Part shown: positions 53,203-60,720 of the stretch, piece by piece
Layout: each line of letters starts with the position of its first letter
Numbering within the stretch: the stretch's first letter is position 1
Notes under the pieces: model-generated
Seen by the model: only the letters and a program-made list of their open reading frames with translations
Databases searched by the model: none
What the model was told of the DNA's origin: nothing
Made by a program: the position numbers and the translations under genes
Origin: Betaproteobacteria bacterium UBA1934
GTDB lineage: Bacteria; Pseudomonadota; Gammaproteobacteria; Burkholderiales; Rhodocyclaceae
Assembly (NCBI GenBank): GCA_002337055.1
Contig: DDFG01000005.1
Coordinates: forward strand, 642,158 to 706,157
DNA: 64,000 nt
Direction: 5' to 3'

Positions 53203-54276
53203 TTACAGGGCGTGAAGCGGCGGACGGACGGGGAGCCGGATTTCGAGACAGGTGCCGACGCCGGGTGTGGAGCGGATCAGGAGGTCGCCGCCCAGGTGGC
53301 GCGCCTGCTCGGCGATGCCCAGCAGACCGACAGCCCCTTCGGGCGGAGTCTCGTTGGCATCGAAGCCGTTCCCGTTGTCTTCAATGCGCATGACGAGCGT
53401 GCCGCGTTGATCCTGCAAGCCTATGCTGACATGGGTGGCCGCCGCATGTAGTGCCACATTTAGCAAGGCCTCCTGGGCGGCGCGGAACAGCATCGTGGTC
53501 GTGGTTTCGTTGAGCGCTAGTTGATGAGGCAAGTGCAAGCTGAGCTCGAGTTCAAGGCCGCGATAGAAATCGTCGGCGAGCCAGTGCAAGGCGGGCACGA
53601 TCCCGACGTCGAGCACGCTGGGACGCAAGGTCTTTACCATGTCGCGCATGCGGGCAATGCATCGGGAAATGATGTCTTCCGCTTCTTCCATTGCCGGGTG
53701 GGGTGCCGCATTGGCCAGTGCAACGAGCTTCAGTTGCAGGCGTAGCGCGGAGAGCTCCTGGGCGAAATCTTCGTGGATGCGATGCGTGATGTCCCGCCGC
53801 ATGGCTTCCTGTTCCTCCTGACGACGGATAACCAATTGTCGTAACAGGTCGTGCGAGGTTCGAGGGTGATGGCGACTATCCAGCGACTCGGAAAGGTCCC
53901 GCCCATAGACCAGAACACCAGTTACGGCGCCGTTGGCCTGGCATTCTGGTACCAGTCGCAAGTGCAGGTGACTGCCTTCGCGACCCATTACCTGGCTGAA
54001 TTCCAGTTCGCGTGGCAAACCGGTACACCCGATCTCCTCGATGTGACGCGAAAGGCGGCGAGCATCCTCCGGTTTCAGCACGCCATAGGCTTCCGGCGGC
54101 AGGCCATAGATCTCTCCCAGACAGCGATTGCCAAAGCGCAAGGCGCCGGAATTGGCGTAGGTCAGCAGGCCGATACGGTCAAAGCGCAGGATGAGATCGG
54201 GGGAGTTCTCCGCCAGCGAGCGAAAGTCAGGTTCGGGTAGAACCTGGGCGGTGGTTGGGCGGCGATGAGTAATCAT
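53203..54276 (-). CDS. PAS-HisKA_3 sensor histidine kinase
   Basis: A 357-residue soluble kinase with a PAS domain (about residues 18-130; FRSLAENSPDLILRFDRIGL) and a HisKA_3 domain (ITHRIHEDFAQELSALRLQL). The C-terminal HATPase has FRAAQEALLNVALHAAA and IEDNGNGFDAN. Its NarL-type partner is not adjacent. The regulator at 60067 is one candidate. The ATG at 54276 has GGAG upstream. Confidence 0.83.
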   Translation of the reverse strand: MITHRRPTTAQVLPEPDFRSLAENSPDLILRFDRIGLLTYANSGALRFGNRCLGEIYGLPPEAYGVLKPEDARRLSRHIEEIGCTGLPRELEFSQVMGREGSHLHLRLVPECQANGAVTGVLVYGRDLSESLDSRHHPRTSHDLLRQLVIRRQEEQEAMRRDITHRIHEDFAQELSALRLQLKLVALANAAPHPAMEEAEDIISRCIARMRDMVKTLRPSVLDVGIVPALHWLADDFYRGLELELSLHLPHQLALNETTTTMLFRAAQEALLNVALHAAATHVSIGLQDQRGTLVMRIEDNGNGFDANETPPEGAVGLLGIAEQARHLGGDLLIRSTPGVGTCLEIRLPVRPPLHAL

Positions 54277-54633
54277 GGCCGGTTCTCCGTCTGGAAGATG
54301 TGAGGCGGGTGAGGTAAGCATGCCGCCAAGCATCTCCGGGTATCGAATCCTGCGTTATCAGCCGTGGATGATTCGGGGGTAGGGAAAGTTGTCTTTTGGG
54401 GTAAGCAATTTCCTACACGGGCCGGTTCGACGCATGACTTGCGCAGCATCCTGGTGTGGTCAACGGAAGTTGTTCTGTGCAGACCTTTTTTCCGTACCCA
54501 ACCTCAGTAGGGTCGAAGGCGATTTGCTGGTGCGCTAAGCTGGCCGCCAGAGGTGGTGAAGAAACACCGCCTCCCCATGATGTGCCGGCTCCGCATCGAA
54601 ACGATGCAGCCCGCGAAGTCTCGAGGAAGGATC
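54277..54633. other. Intergenic region with the first CCCnAC/GTAGGG motif
   Basis: The 357 bases separate the divergent sensor kinase and the hypothetical gene. The dyad motif CCCAACCTCAGTAGGG lies at 54497-54512 (listed separately). A G-rich word GGGGGTAGGGAAA lies at about 54374-54386, about 100 bases before the kinase start. No gene or terminator was recognised. Confidence 0.5.
54497..54512. promoter_or_regulatory. CCCnAC/GTAGGG dyad motif, copy a
   Basis: The sequence CCCAACCTCAGTAGGG, centred 129 bases before the hypothetical gene at 54634. It shares the pattern CCCnAC-n4-GTAGGG with three other sites in 56.7-60.0 kb. It is a weaker dyad than copy b (two mismatched arm positions). Confidence 0.5.
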
Positions 54634-55110
54634 ATGTTCGTCAGTGCTGTGAATTATCAGTTGAACGTAGCAGTCGATCACAAGCGGTCAAGCGAATCGG
54701 GGGTAGCGGCGGCCTCGCCAGATGGCCTGGCGACAGCGCGTGGTAATTTCTCGCAACCCGCCAGAACGCTTGCCGAATGGGCCGGCGGCAGTGATACGCA
54801 AGCGAGGTCGGTGATGGAGCGCTACAACCTGCGCCATATTTCTTACACCGATCTGGTCAACATGGCGGATGAATTGCGCGACGCCGGCGCGCTTCCCCCC
54901 GAGGAGTATCTCGATTTCATCGGTCCGTCGCCCGAGCATGCCAGTTTGACGGGCGAGGTCATCAAGGGTTGGAACGACCCGAAAGACTATGTCGAACAGC
55001 ACGAACGACAGCTCACTTTTTTGCGTGCGAGCGGCGCCGAACAGCGTTTCATCGATTTCGCGGCCTATCAGCTCGCACTGTTCCGGCACTTCGAGTCGCT
55101 TCAGTCGTGA
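54634..55110 (+). CDS. Hypothetical protein, 158 aa
   Basis: I do not recognise a family. The first 60 residues are polar and likely disordered. Residues 60-158 are helical and acidic, including SYTDLVNMADELRDAGALPP and ERQLTFLRASGAEQRFIDFA. There is no signal or membrane segment. The ATG at 54634 is preceded by GAGGAAGG at good spacing, which beats the upstream in-frame starts. The stop shares an A with a possible start of the DUF2306 gene. A CCCnAC/GTAGGG motif lies upstream. Confidence 0.62.
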   Translation: MFVSAVNYQLNVAVDHKRSSESGVAAASPDGLATARGNFSQPARTLAEWAGGSDTQARSVMERYNLRHISYTDLVNMADELRDAGALPPEEYLDFIGPSPEHASLTGEVIKGWNDPKDYVEQHERQLTFLRASGAEQRFIDFAAYQLALFRHFESLQS

Positions 55111-55130
55111 TGAGAGGGGAGGGCCGATTG

Positions 55131-55778
55131 ATGGAAACGACTCCTCTCCGACCATCCAACTCGTGGCCGCTGCTGCTAGGTTTGCTGGCGCTCTGCCTGG
55201 TGCCGGCGGCAGGAGGACTTTTTCGTCTGAGCGAACTATCGACCACCACCACGATAACAGCCGAGAATGCGCGCTTTTTTGCTGCGCCCCTTCCGGTGGT
55301 CACTCATATTGTGGCTTCACTGATGTACGCCGTAGGGGCCGCCTTCCAGTTTTCGTACAAGTCGGACCGGCATGCCTTGATCGGACGAATCTGCTTTGCG
55401 TGCGGGCTGGCGGCATCTCTGTCTGGACTGTGGATGACCTTGTTCTATCCGCGCGCCACGCAGAACTACGACAGTGATGCACTCTATTTCATCCGCCTTG
55501 TGGTTGGGGTAGCGACGATTTTTGCGCTGTGCCGCGGTGTGTTTGCGGCCTATCGTCGGGATTTTGGCTCCCATCGCAACTGGATGATTCGAGCCTACGC
55601 TCTTGGTCTGGGCGCGGGAACGCAAGTGTTCACTCACATTCCCTGGTTCGTGTTCCCAGAACTACAGGGGGAACTGTTGCGGACCTTGTGCATGGGGGGG
55701 GGGCTGGGCCATCAATGCGATTGTGGCGGAGTGGATCATCTGGAAGGGGTTGCGCGCCCGTTCGCCAGAACCTCGTAG
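55131..55778 (+). CDS. DUF2306 membrane protein, C-terminus shifted out of frame at a 10-G tract
   Basis: Read as given, this is 215 residues with about six hydrophobic spans. The DUF2306 pattern shows as FFAAPLPVVTHIVASLMYAV, DRHALIGRICFACG and FGSHRNWMIRAYALGLGAGTQ (one residue beyond the last quoted word omitted). After ten Gs (55694-55703) the frame reads LGHQCDCGG, unlike the family. The +1 frame instead reads WAINAIVAEWIIWKG and stops at 55791, which fits a final membrane span. A tract of nine Gs would restore it. The ATG at 55131 has GAGG upstream; an earlier ATG at 55110 overlaps the previous stop. Confidence 0.72.
   Translation: METTPLRPSNSWPLLLGLLALCLVPAAGGLFRLSELSTTTTITAENARFFAAPLPVVTHIVASLMYAVGAAFQFSYKSDRHALIGRICFACGLAASLSGLWMTLFYPRATQNYDSDALYFIRLVVGVATIFALCRGVFAAYRRDFGSHRNWMIRAYALGLGAGTQVFTHIPWFVFPELQGELLRTLCMGGGLGHQCDCGGVDHLEGVARPFARTS
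55694..55703 (+). repeat. Poly-G tract of 10 bases inside a gene
   Basis: Ten consecutive Gs within the DUF2306 coding region. Removal of one G would rejoin the two frames into a full-length protein. Tracts of this kind are typical slipped-strand switches and are also a common site of sequencing error. Confidence 0.75.
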
Positions 55779-56620
55779 ATCGCGGCGATAACGGCGTCGG
55801 GCTTCTCCAGCGGGATGCCGTGTCCGCTATCCACCCAGATATGCCGGGAGCCTGGGTACAAACGTGCCAGGTCGCGCCGCATTTCGTTGGCGTAATTAGC
55901 CAGTTCCGATGTCTCCTGCATGGGTTTCGAAGCGCTCAAAATCAGCACTGGCTTATCCGTGAAAGGTGGCGAGTCCAGAACGCTTTCGCCGGTCGCGTCG
56001 AGGGCCTGCAATTCCTCGCGCTCAACCGCCGAGGTAGCGAGCGCGAACGCGACTCGAAACCAGGCGGGCCATTGCTCGGGGTTACCGCTGCCACGAAGCT
56101 GCGCCGGATGGGTGGAATCGACCAGCACCAGCCCGCTTACTTCGTCCGGGTAGCGCTTGGCAAAGAATTGCATGTAAAGCCCTCCTAGCGAGTGCCCAAC
56201 CAGCACATAGGGCGGATTCAGCCCTTTGCTGCGCAAGGTTGCGCGAAGCTCGTCGACGATGTGCGCGCCATCCCGAGGCGTCGCGGCCCGCTCGCTACTG
56301 CCGTAACCGGGTCGATTGTAGGCAAAGGTGGTGGCTGATTTCGATACGTCAGGAACGACTTTTGCCCACCAGTTCAAAGTGCCGCCCAGGCCATTCTCGA
56401 AAACCACCGTCTGCGGACCGAGCTTGCTCAACGCATACTCGATGTGGCGTCCCGCCACGGTTTCGGTTTCGGTGCCAGGCAAGCTTGCACAGCCGGTGGT
56501 CAACGTTGCCAGCGCCAGCGCCATGGGTGTGATCGATCGTCCGATCCAGGTCCGGAACATCGCACGGCGCTCTTCTAGGGTGAAGTTGGGAGTGCGAGGG
56601 TGAGTCGGGCGGAATGGCAT
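55736..56620 (-). CDS. Alpha/beta-hydrolase lipoprotein
   Basis: A 294-residue alpha/beta hydrolase with a lipoprotein-type signal (ALATLTTGCAS, lipobox cysteine near residue 44). The nucleophile is in VGHSLGGLYMQFF, the oxyanion region in VFENGLGGTLNWW, and the histidine in DSGHGIPLEKPD. It is probably an envelope esterase or peptidase of unknown substrate. The ATG at 56620 has GGAG at proper spacing, but it puts 20 residues before the signal. The ATG at 56560 would give a standard signal peptide. Its 3' end overlaps the end of the DUF2306 gene on the other strand. Confidence 0.75.
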   Translation of the reverse strand: MPFRPTHPRTPNFTLEERRAMFRTWIGRSITPMALALATLTTGCASLPGTETETVAGRHIEYALSKLGPQTVVFENGLGGTLNWWAKVVPDVSKSATTFAYNRPGYGSSERAATPRDGAHIVDELRATLRSKGLNPPYVLVGHSLGGLYMQFFAKRYPDEVSGLVLVDSTHPAQLRGSGNPEQWPAWFRVAFALATSAVEREELQALDATGESVLDSPPFTDKPVLILSASKPMQETSELANYANEMRRDLARLYPGSRHIWVDSGHGIPLEKPDAVIAAIYEVLANGRATPSR

Positions 56621-56743
56621 GCGTGGTTCTCCAGGAATTGCTGAAAAGTCGTTGTTGCACCAGGCGGAACGGGCGTTTCGCCACTTCGGCGCGCCGCCTT
56701 TCGGATCAACGAAGAAATTAGCAAAACGGCAGCATTCGGGCTG

Positions 56744-56759
56744 CCCTACTGGAGTAGGG
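56744..56759. promoter_or_regulatory. CCCnAC/GTAGGG dyad motif, copy b (perfect palindromic arms)
   Basis: CCCTACT-GG-AGTAGGG, seven-base perfect arms. It lies 92 bases before the PEP-CTERM start and 132 bases before the hydrolase start on the other strand, so it could serve either. This is the most symmetrical of four copies. Confidence 0.6.
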
Positions 56760-56843
56760 TTCCTCTTCTGGCATGCTCATTCAATAATTCGGGAAGCTCC
56801 TGCCGTTCCGGCCAGGATCGACATTCATTCATGAGGAGAATCC

Positions 56844-57452
56844 ATGCAAATCCGAAATGTATTGGCCAGATGCGTGTGCCTTCTCGGCCTCGCCACGGTG
56901 ACCGCAGTTCATGCGACGCCAGTGACGGTGAAATTTGAGGACCTTGGTTCGACCCCGATTTATGATGGCTATGGCGGCCTTTCCGGCTGGCGGGACATCG
57001 GATCGGTTCGGGAGAACCTCTATATTCCGGGCGGACAGGGGCAGTATTCGTTTGGCGGCTTCAATACGGCGCCTGACGACGGGCTCGGATGGGACGATGG
57101 CCAGGGCGGGCTGCGGTTTACCGACGGCCCGGTGATTTTCGAGGGCGCCTATTTTTTCAACGCCGATGTTCCGGCCAACATCACCACAGGCATTCTGTTG
57201 TACTACCAGGGGCAACTGGTCCACCGCATTGCCGACCCCATGTCGGGCGGACTGGATTGGATAGCCTCCGGTTATCAGGGCCTGGTCGATACGATCTATT
57301 TTGCGGCAGGTTACGACGGGTTCATGATCGACAACCTGACGTATTCGCGCCGTGCCTTGGTGCCGGAACCGTCGCTTCCCCTGTTGCTGGTTTCCGGGAT
57401 GGGGCTGCTGGGCTGGACGCAGCGAAAACGGAACGTGCGGTCCCTTGCCTGA
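56844..57452 (+). CDS. PEP-CTERM sorting-domain protein
   Basis: A 202-residue secreted protein. A signal peptide (CVCLLGLATVTAVHA, cleavage near residue 24) is followed by a beta-rich domain with aromatic and glycine-rich segments. The C-terminus has the PEP-CTERM tripartite signal: VPEPSLPLLLVSGMGLLGW then an arginine-rich tail. Such proteins are processed by exosortase and are usually exported with extracellular polysaccharide. No exosortase gene is in this window. AGGAG lies ten bases before the ATG. Regulation through the dyad motif upstream is inferred. Confidence 0.85.
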   Translation: MQIRNVLARCVCLLGLATVTAVHATPVTVKFEDLGSTPIYDGYGGLSGWRDIGSVRENLYIPGGQGQYSFGGFNTAPDDGLGWDDGQGGLRFTDGPVIFEGAYFFNADVPANITTGILLYYQGQLVHRIADPMSGGLDWIASGYQGLVDTIYFAAGYDGFMIDNLTYSRRALVPEPSLPLLLVSGMGLLGWTQRKRNVRSLA

Positions 57453-57460
57453 TCGATCCG

Positions 57461-57491
57461 GCCTGCCGCTTGCCCGACGGCAGCGGCAGGC
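57461..57491. terminator. Hairpin between convergent PEP-CTERM and lipoprotein genes
   Basis: GCCTGCCGCT (57461-57470) pairs perfectly with AGCGGCAGGC (57482-57491) around an 11-base loop. CTTGTTTC follows on the plus strand. It lies between two converging genes and could end transcripts from both sides, although the U-tract is poor. Confidence 0.65.
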
Positions 57492-57518
57492 GCTTGTTTC
57501 AAGAGGGGCGGATCGCGT

Positions 57519-57962
57519 TCAGCACTTGCCGGCAGCCTTGAGCAGGGCGTTGCAAACCGGCTTGTCGGCACGGCCCTTATCCTTGCTGCCCGGCGTAAAG
57601 TCCGTACACATTGCGTCCGCACCGCTGGCCATGCCCAGAGTCGCGATTTTGCCGACACCGGAGGGTTCCAGGATTTCGCACTTGTAGGTCCTTCCCGAGG
57701 TTGTCTTCACCGTATATTCGATTCCGTCGTAGCCGGTGGGAGCATCGCTGGCCTGTTGTTTCACGATGGCGAATTCGCTGGTTTCGACGCCGATGGCCAT
57801 CGAAATCTTTTTAATGGCCTTGCTATTGTCCTGTCCGGCGCCGTTGGACGGGTTGCTGGCGCAGCCCGACAGCGAGGTCAGCGAGATGAAAGCGATCATG
57901 GCAATCAAAATGGCAGTCAGCGACGAGAATGCGACCAGCGCCGGCAATCTGTGAGCGTTCAT
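57519..57962 (-). CDS. Hypothetical lipoprotein
   Basis: A 147-residue protein with a long N-terminal hydrophobic stretch (about residues 8-33) ending in a lipobox (LSGC). The mature part is small and contains four cysteines near the C-terminal half (YKCEI, AMCTDF, PVCNAL, KC), so disulfides are likely. No domain is recognised. AAGGAAA lies before the ATG. The nearest upstream element is copy c of the dyad motif, more than 200 bases away. Confidence 0.68.
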   Translation of the reverse strand: MNAHRLPALVAFSSLTAILIAMIAFISLTSLSGCASNPSNGAGQDNSKAIKKISMAIGVETSEFAIVKQQASDAPTGYDGIEYTVKTTSGRTYKCEILEPSGVGKIATLGMASGADAMCTDFTPGSKDKGRADKPVCNALLKAAGKC

Positions 57963-58266
57963 GGTGTTTCCTTTCCGTGAGGGGATTGAGTTTGAGTGGG
58001 ATATCTATGGAGCACCGACCTCGGCCACATATGGCTCAACCAAGGTCAGCAAATCGATGTGCTCGTTATCTTCGCGAGTTTGCGGAGAAGCGCCTCGGGC
58101 TGCACGGCGCCTATGTCGGACCGTGACAATGGCGTGAGGCAGCTTGGCGGAACACCACTAGATTCTCAGCTAGCGCCCTGCCTTCGGGAACCCGACTCTG
58201 GTAGGGGGTGAGCCTCGATCCGCTCACCCCCATCGGTCGTCCCGTGCCTTTCGGGGTGTCCGTGCG
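57963..58266. other. Intergenic region lipoprotein / serine hydrolase
   Basis: The 304 bases hold copy c of the CCCnAC/GTAGGG motif (58191-58206) and, overlapping it, a nine-base stem GGGGGTGAG (58204-58212) with CTCACCCCC (58223-58231). That stem may terminate the serine-hydrolase transcript. Short frames are present, but none looks like a gene. Confidence 0.5.
58191..58206. promoter_or_regulatory. CCCnAC/GTAGGG dyad motif, copy c
   Basis: CCCGACTCTGGTAGGG, identical in all 16 bases to copy d. With the flank TCGGnAA before it, 23 of 24 bases agree between copies c and d. Copies c and d lie on either side of the serine-hydrolase/small-gene pair, in the same orientation. Confidence 0.55.
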
Positions 58267-59568
58267 TTATTGCAGAGCGGCGGCGATGGCGGCGAACGCC
58301 TGGCGGTCCAGTGTGTGTGTAAACAGGGTATTGGGCACCGGGTGCGAAGACAGCTTGACGATGACGACCCCGGCGGCAGGATTGATGTGGATGTGTTGCC
58401 CCATCAAACCTTTGGCTTCATAAGTGCCGTCCTTGTCGTGCGAAATCCACCAGTGATTGTGGTAGGAGTAGCCGTCGCGCTGAGGGGGCTTGGCCGCCCT
58501 GAATTTGTCGGGGTCGGCGCCTTTTCGCAGTTCCGCAACGGTCGATTTTGCAACCACCTGTTTGCCGTTGAACTGGCCGTCTGAGCGGAGCATTTCGCCC
58601 AGTCGCCCCAGATCGCGCAAGGTGGCGCTTATGCCGACGCTGGTAGCTTGCATCCCGATCGCGTCATTCCAGACGGAGGCATCTTCCTCGGCGCCCAGAG
58701 GGATCCAGAGCCGTTCCGATATCAGGGTGGCAAAACTCTTGCCGGTGATTCGCTGGAGTACCCAGCCGATGACTTCGGTATCCGCTGACTTGTAGTTGAA
58801 TCCCAGACCGTGTTCGCCCTCTTTTTTGAGGGTGGCCAGAAACTCAGTGAGATTCCTTGCACCAGGATATTGGGCGGGCGCAGGTACCAGACCCGAGGCG
58901 ATCAGGTACTGAAATACGGCGGAACCGGTGTTGCTGAAATCCTCCGCATATTTCACGCCGGTCGTCATGTCGAGCACCTGTTGCACCGTGGCGTCGCCAT
59001 ATGCGCTGGCGGCCAGTTCCGGGAGATAGCTCGATACCACGGCGTTGGGGTCCAGGCGGCCTTCCTTGATCAGTTCGGTGGCCAGGAGCCCGGTGAGCGA
59101 TTTGCTCATCGACCAAAGAACATGCGTCTGATGGGGTTGAAGTCCGGCATAGTATTTTTCGTAGACGATTCGCCCCTTGTGCAGCACCAGCAGGGCGTCC
59201 GTATAGGTGTTCCGTTGCCAATCCGAGATTGAAATCCGCTCGCCCCCGGCACCCTCGAAGGTAAGCGGATCGAGATCGCGTGGTTTGACACCGAAGGTGC
59301 TGCGCGGGGTGTTTCCGCGCCATATCTGGGTTGTCGGGCCGAGTTGCCGCAGGTTTTGAACCACCCAGCGCGCGTTCGGATATTTCAGCACGCTATCGAG
59401 CCGGACGATCTTGTCTGGCGGCGGGGGAAATCCCTGCATCAGCTTTGTGGTTACCGGGTCGGTACTGTCGGGCGGCGGCAACGGGATACTCTGGGCAAGG
59501 CTGAGTGTCGGCGCGTTCACTGTCGTGGCCAGCGCCACACACAGGGCTACTCGGTTGATCGTTTTCAT
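58267..59568 (-). CDS. Serine hydrolase, beta-lactamase class C / DD-peptidase type
   Basis: A 433-residue exported serine hydrolase. The signal peptide is MKTINRVALCVALATT followed by a short hydrophobic end. The SxxK motif is WSMSKSLTG (nucleophile serine), and YKSADTE fits the Tyr-x-Ser/Asn motif. HNHWWISHD lies late where class C enzymes have KTG-like elements. It may act on esters or peptidoglycan peptides and need not confer resistance. The ATG at 59568 has AGGAG upstream. Copies c and d of the dyad motif lie on its two sides. Confidence 0.83.
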   Translation of the reverse strand: MKTINRVALCVALATTVNAPTLSLAQSIPLPPPDSTDPVTTKLMQGFPPPPDKIVRLDSVLKYPNARWVVQNLRQLGPTTQIWRGNTPRSTFGVKPRDLDPLTFEGAGGERISISDWQRNTYTDALLVLHKGRIVYEKYYAGLQPHQTHVLWSMSKSLTGLLATELIKEGRLDPNAVVSSYLPELAASAYGDATVQQVLDMTTGVKYAEDFSNTGSAVFQYLIASGLVPAPAQYPGARNLTEFLATLKKEGEHGLGFNYKSADTEVIGWVLQRITGKSFATLISERLWIPLGAEEDASVWNDAIGMQATSVGISATLRDLGRLGEMLRSDGQFNGKQVVAKSTVAELRKGADPDKFRAAKPPQRDGYSYHNHWWISHDKDGTYEAKGLMGQHIHINPAAGVVIVKLSSHPVPNTLFTHTLDRQAFAAIAAALQ

Positions 59569-59612
59569 ACTATCTCCTGAGACAGAAAGGGGCGGTGATA
59601 CTCGGCCCAGGT

Positions 59613-59768
59613 TCACCTGGTTTGGTTTCTTCGGCCGCGTGGCGCGGCTTGCATCAGCGCTTCCACCCGCGCGGCCTCCATTTCCCACTGAAAGGCGGTT
59701 GTTCGATCTATCAACCCGACGCGCCAGATCCAGGCGAGTTTTGCGCGTAGCCTCAGCAGCCAGTTCAT
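59613..59768 (-). CDS. Small basic/amphipathic protein, 51 aa
   Basis: A 51-residue frame starting MNWLLRLRAKLAWIWRVG, with AAGGAGG at ideal spacing (complement of 59772-59779). The N-terminal half is an amphipathic, tryptophan-rich helix with basic residues, and the C-terminal half is a charged helix ending in RRNQTR. The strong ribosome-binding site makes it a likely real gene, though no family is recognised. It lies 44 bases upstream of the serine hydrolase on the same strand and is probably co-transcribed. Confidence 0.55.
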   Translation of the reverse strand: MNWLLRLRAKLAWIWRVGLIDRTTAFQWEMEAARVEALMQAAPRGRRNQTR

Positions 59769-59963
59769 GCTTTACCTCCTTCCATTGGGGTCTCGCGTTG
59801 TTCATCAGGGGTTCCGACAGGCGGAACACCTCGCGGCGACGCTATTGACCGGCGAACTGATGTTCCGGTCCTGCTGCGCCCGCTGATACATATGTCGCTG
59901 ACGTACACTGGGGTTCGGTGCAGGGCGCGGTATCATTCTTGGGCAGCGCAAGGTTGTCGGAAA

Positions 59964-59979
59964 CCCGACTCTGGTAGGG
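59964..59979. promoter_or_regulatory. CCCnAC/GTAGGG dyad motif, copy d
   Basis: CCCGACTCTGGTAGGG, centred 96 bases before the response-regulator ATG at 60067 and about 204 bases before the small gene on the minus strand. It is identical to copy c. Its placement would suit autoregulation of the two-component pair. Confidence 0.55.
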
Positions 59980-60066
59980 GTGATGTTGCGCGGCGCTTTT
60001 GATACGCTGTGACCCTGGCGCTCTCCCGTTTCGCCGCTCTGATGCCGTATCTATTGATTGGCCCGC

Positions 60067-60720
60067 ATGGATCCTACCGACAACACTTCTGCCCTGGTTA
60101 TTGATGATCACCCTCTGGTCGCGCGCGGGATTGCGGACTATCTGCGTGCCTACTGCGGGTGTGCGCAGGCCGACGCGATCTGCCGGGCGAGCGATCTCTG
60201 GGAGCACATCGAAAGACATGGGGCGCCGACTTTGGCCCTGGTCGATTTCTGGCTACCGGGCGGTACGGCCTTGCCGGTTCTGGAAAGACTTCGCCGGGAT
60301 TATCCGGCGACCCGCCTGCTGGTGATCAGCGGCGATGGCGACGTGGCCATCCGCGACAAGGTGCGTCGGCTGGCAGTCGATGGATTCCTGCCCAAACATG
60401 TCGAACCGGCCCACTTTGCGTTGGCTGTCTCGGCCATTTTGCGTGGCGAGGTCTGGTTTGATGACGCCCCCTGCGCCAGCCTGGGCGGCGAGGAGGCGCG
60501 AGAACTTCCTCTGAGTGCCGCCGAGCTGGGTCTGACGCCTCGCCAGGGCGAGGTGCTGGCGTTGATGCTCAAGGGGTTGCCCAACAAACGTATTGCGCAA
60601 ATGCTTTCGCTGACTGAACAAACAGTCAAGGAACATGTGAGCGGCATTTTTGAGCGGCTGGGGGTGCGTAACCGCATCGAATTGATTACACGGCTGCGAG
60701 GAAAGCGGATCGATGCCTGA
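60067..60720 (+). CDS. NarL/FixJ-type response regulator
   Basis: A 217-residue response regulator. The receiver domain has its acidic pair near residues 13-14 and the phosphorylation aspartate at about residue 60 in LALVDFWLPGG. A LuxR-type helix-turn-helix follows (LTPRQGEVLALMLKGLPNKR, LSLTEQTVKEHVSGIFERLG). It overlaps the hybrid kinase start by eight bases, so they are a pair. The ATG at 60067 is used rather than the TTG at 60058. It is a prime candidate to bind the CCCnAC/GTAGGG motif upstream of its own gene. Confidence 0.88.
   Translation: MDPTDNTSALVIDDHPLVARGIADYLRAYCGCAQADAICRASDLWEHIERHGAPTLALVDFWLPGGTALPVLERLRRDYPATRLLVISGDGDVAIRDKVRRLAVDGFLPKHVEPAHFALAVSAILRGEVWFDDAPCASLGGEEARELPLSAAELGLTPRQGEVLALMLKGLPNKRIAQMLSLTEQTVKEHVSGIFERLGVRNRIELITRLRGKRIDA

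Noticed and set aside
56769..56783. Sigma-54-like TGGCATG-n4-TTCA before the PEP-CTERM gene
   Set aside because: Tempting because PEP-CTERM genes can depend on sigma-54, but the -12 GC pair is missing.
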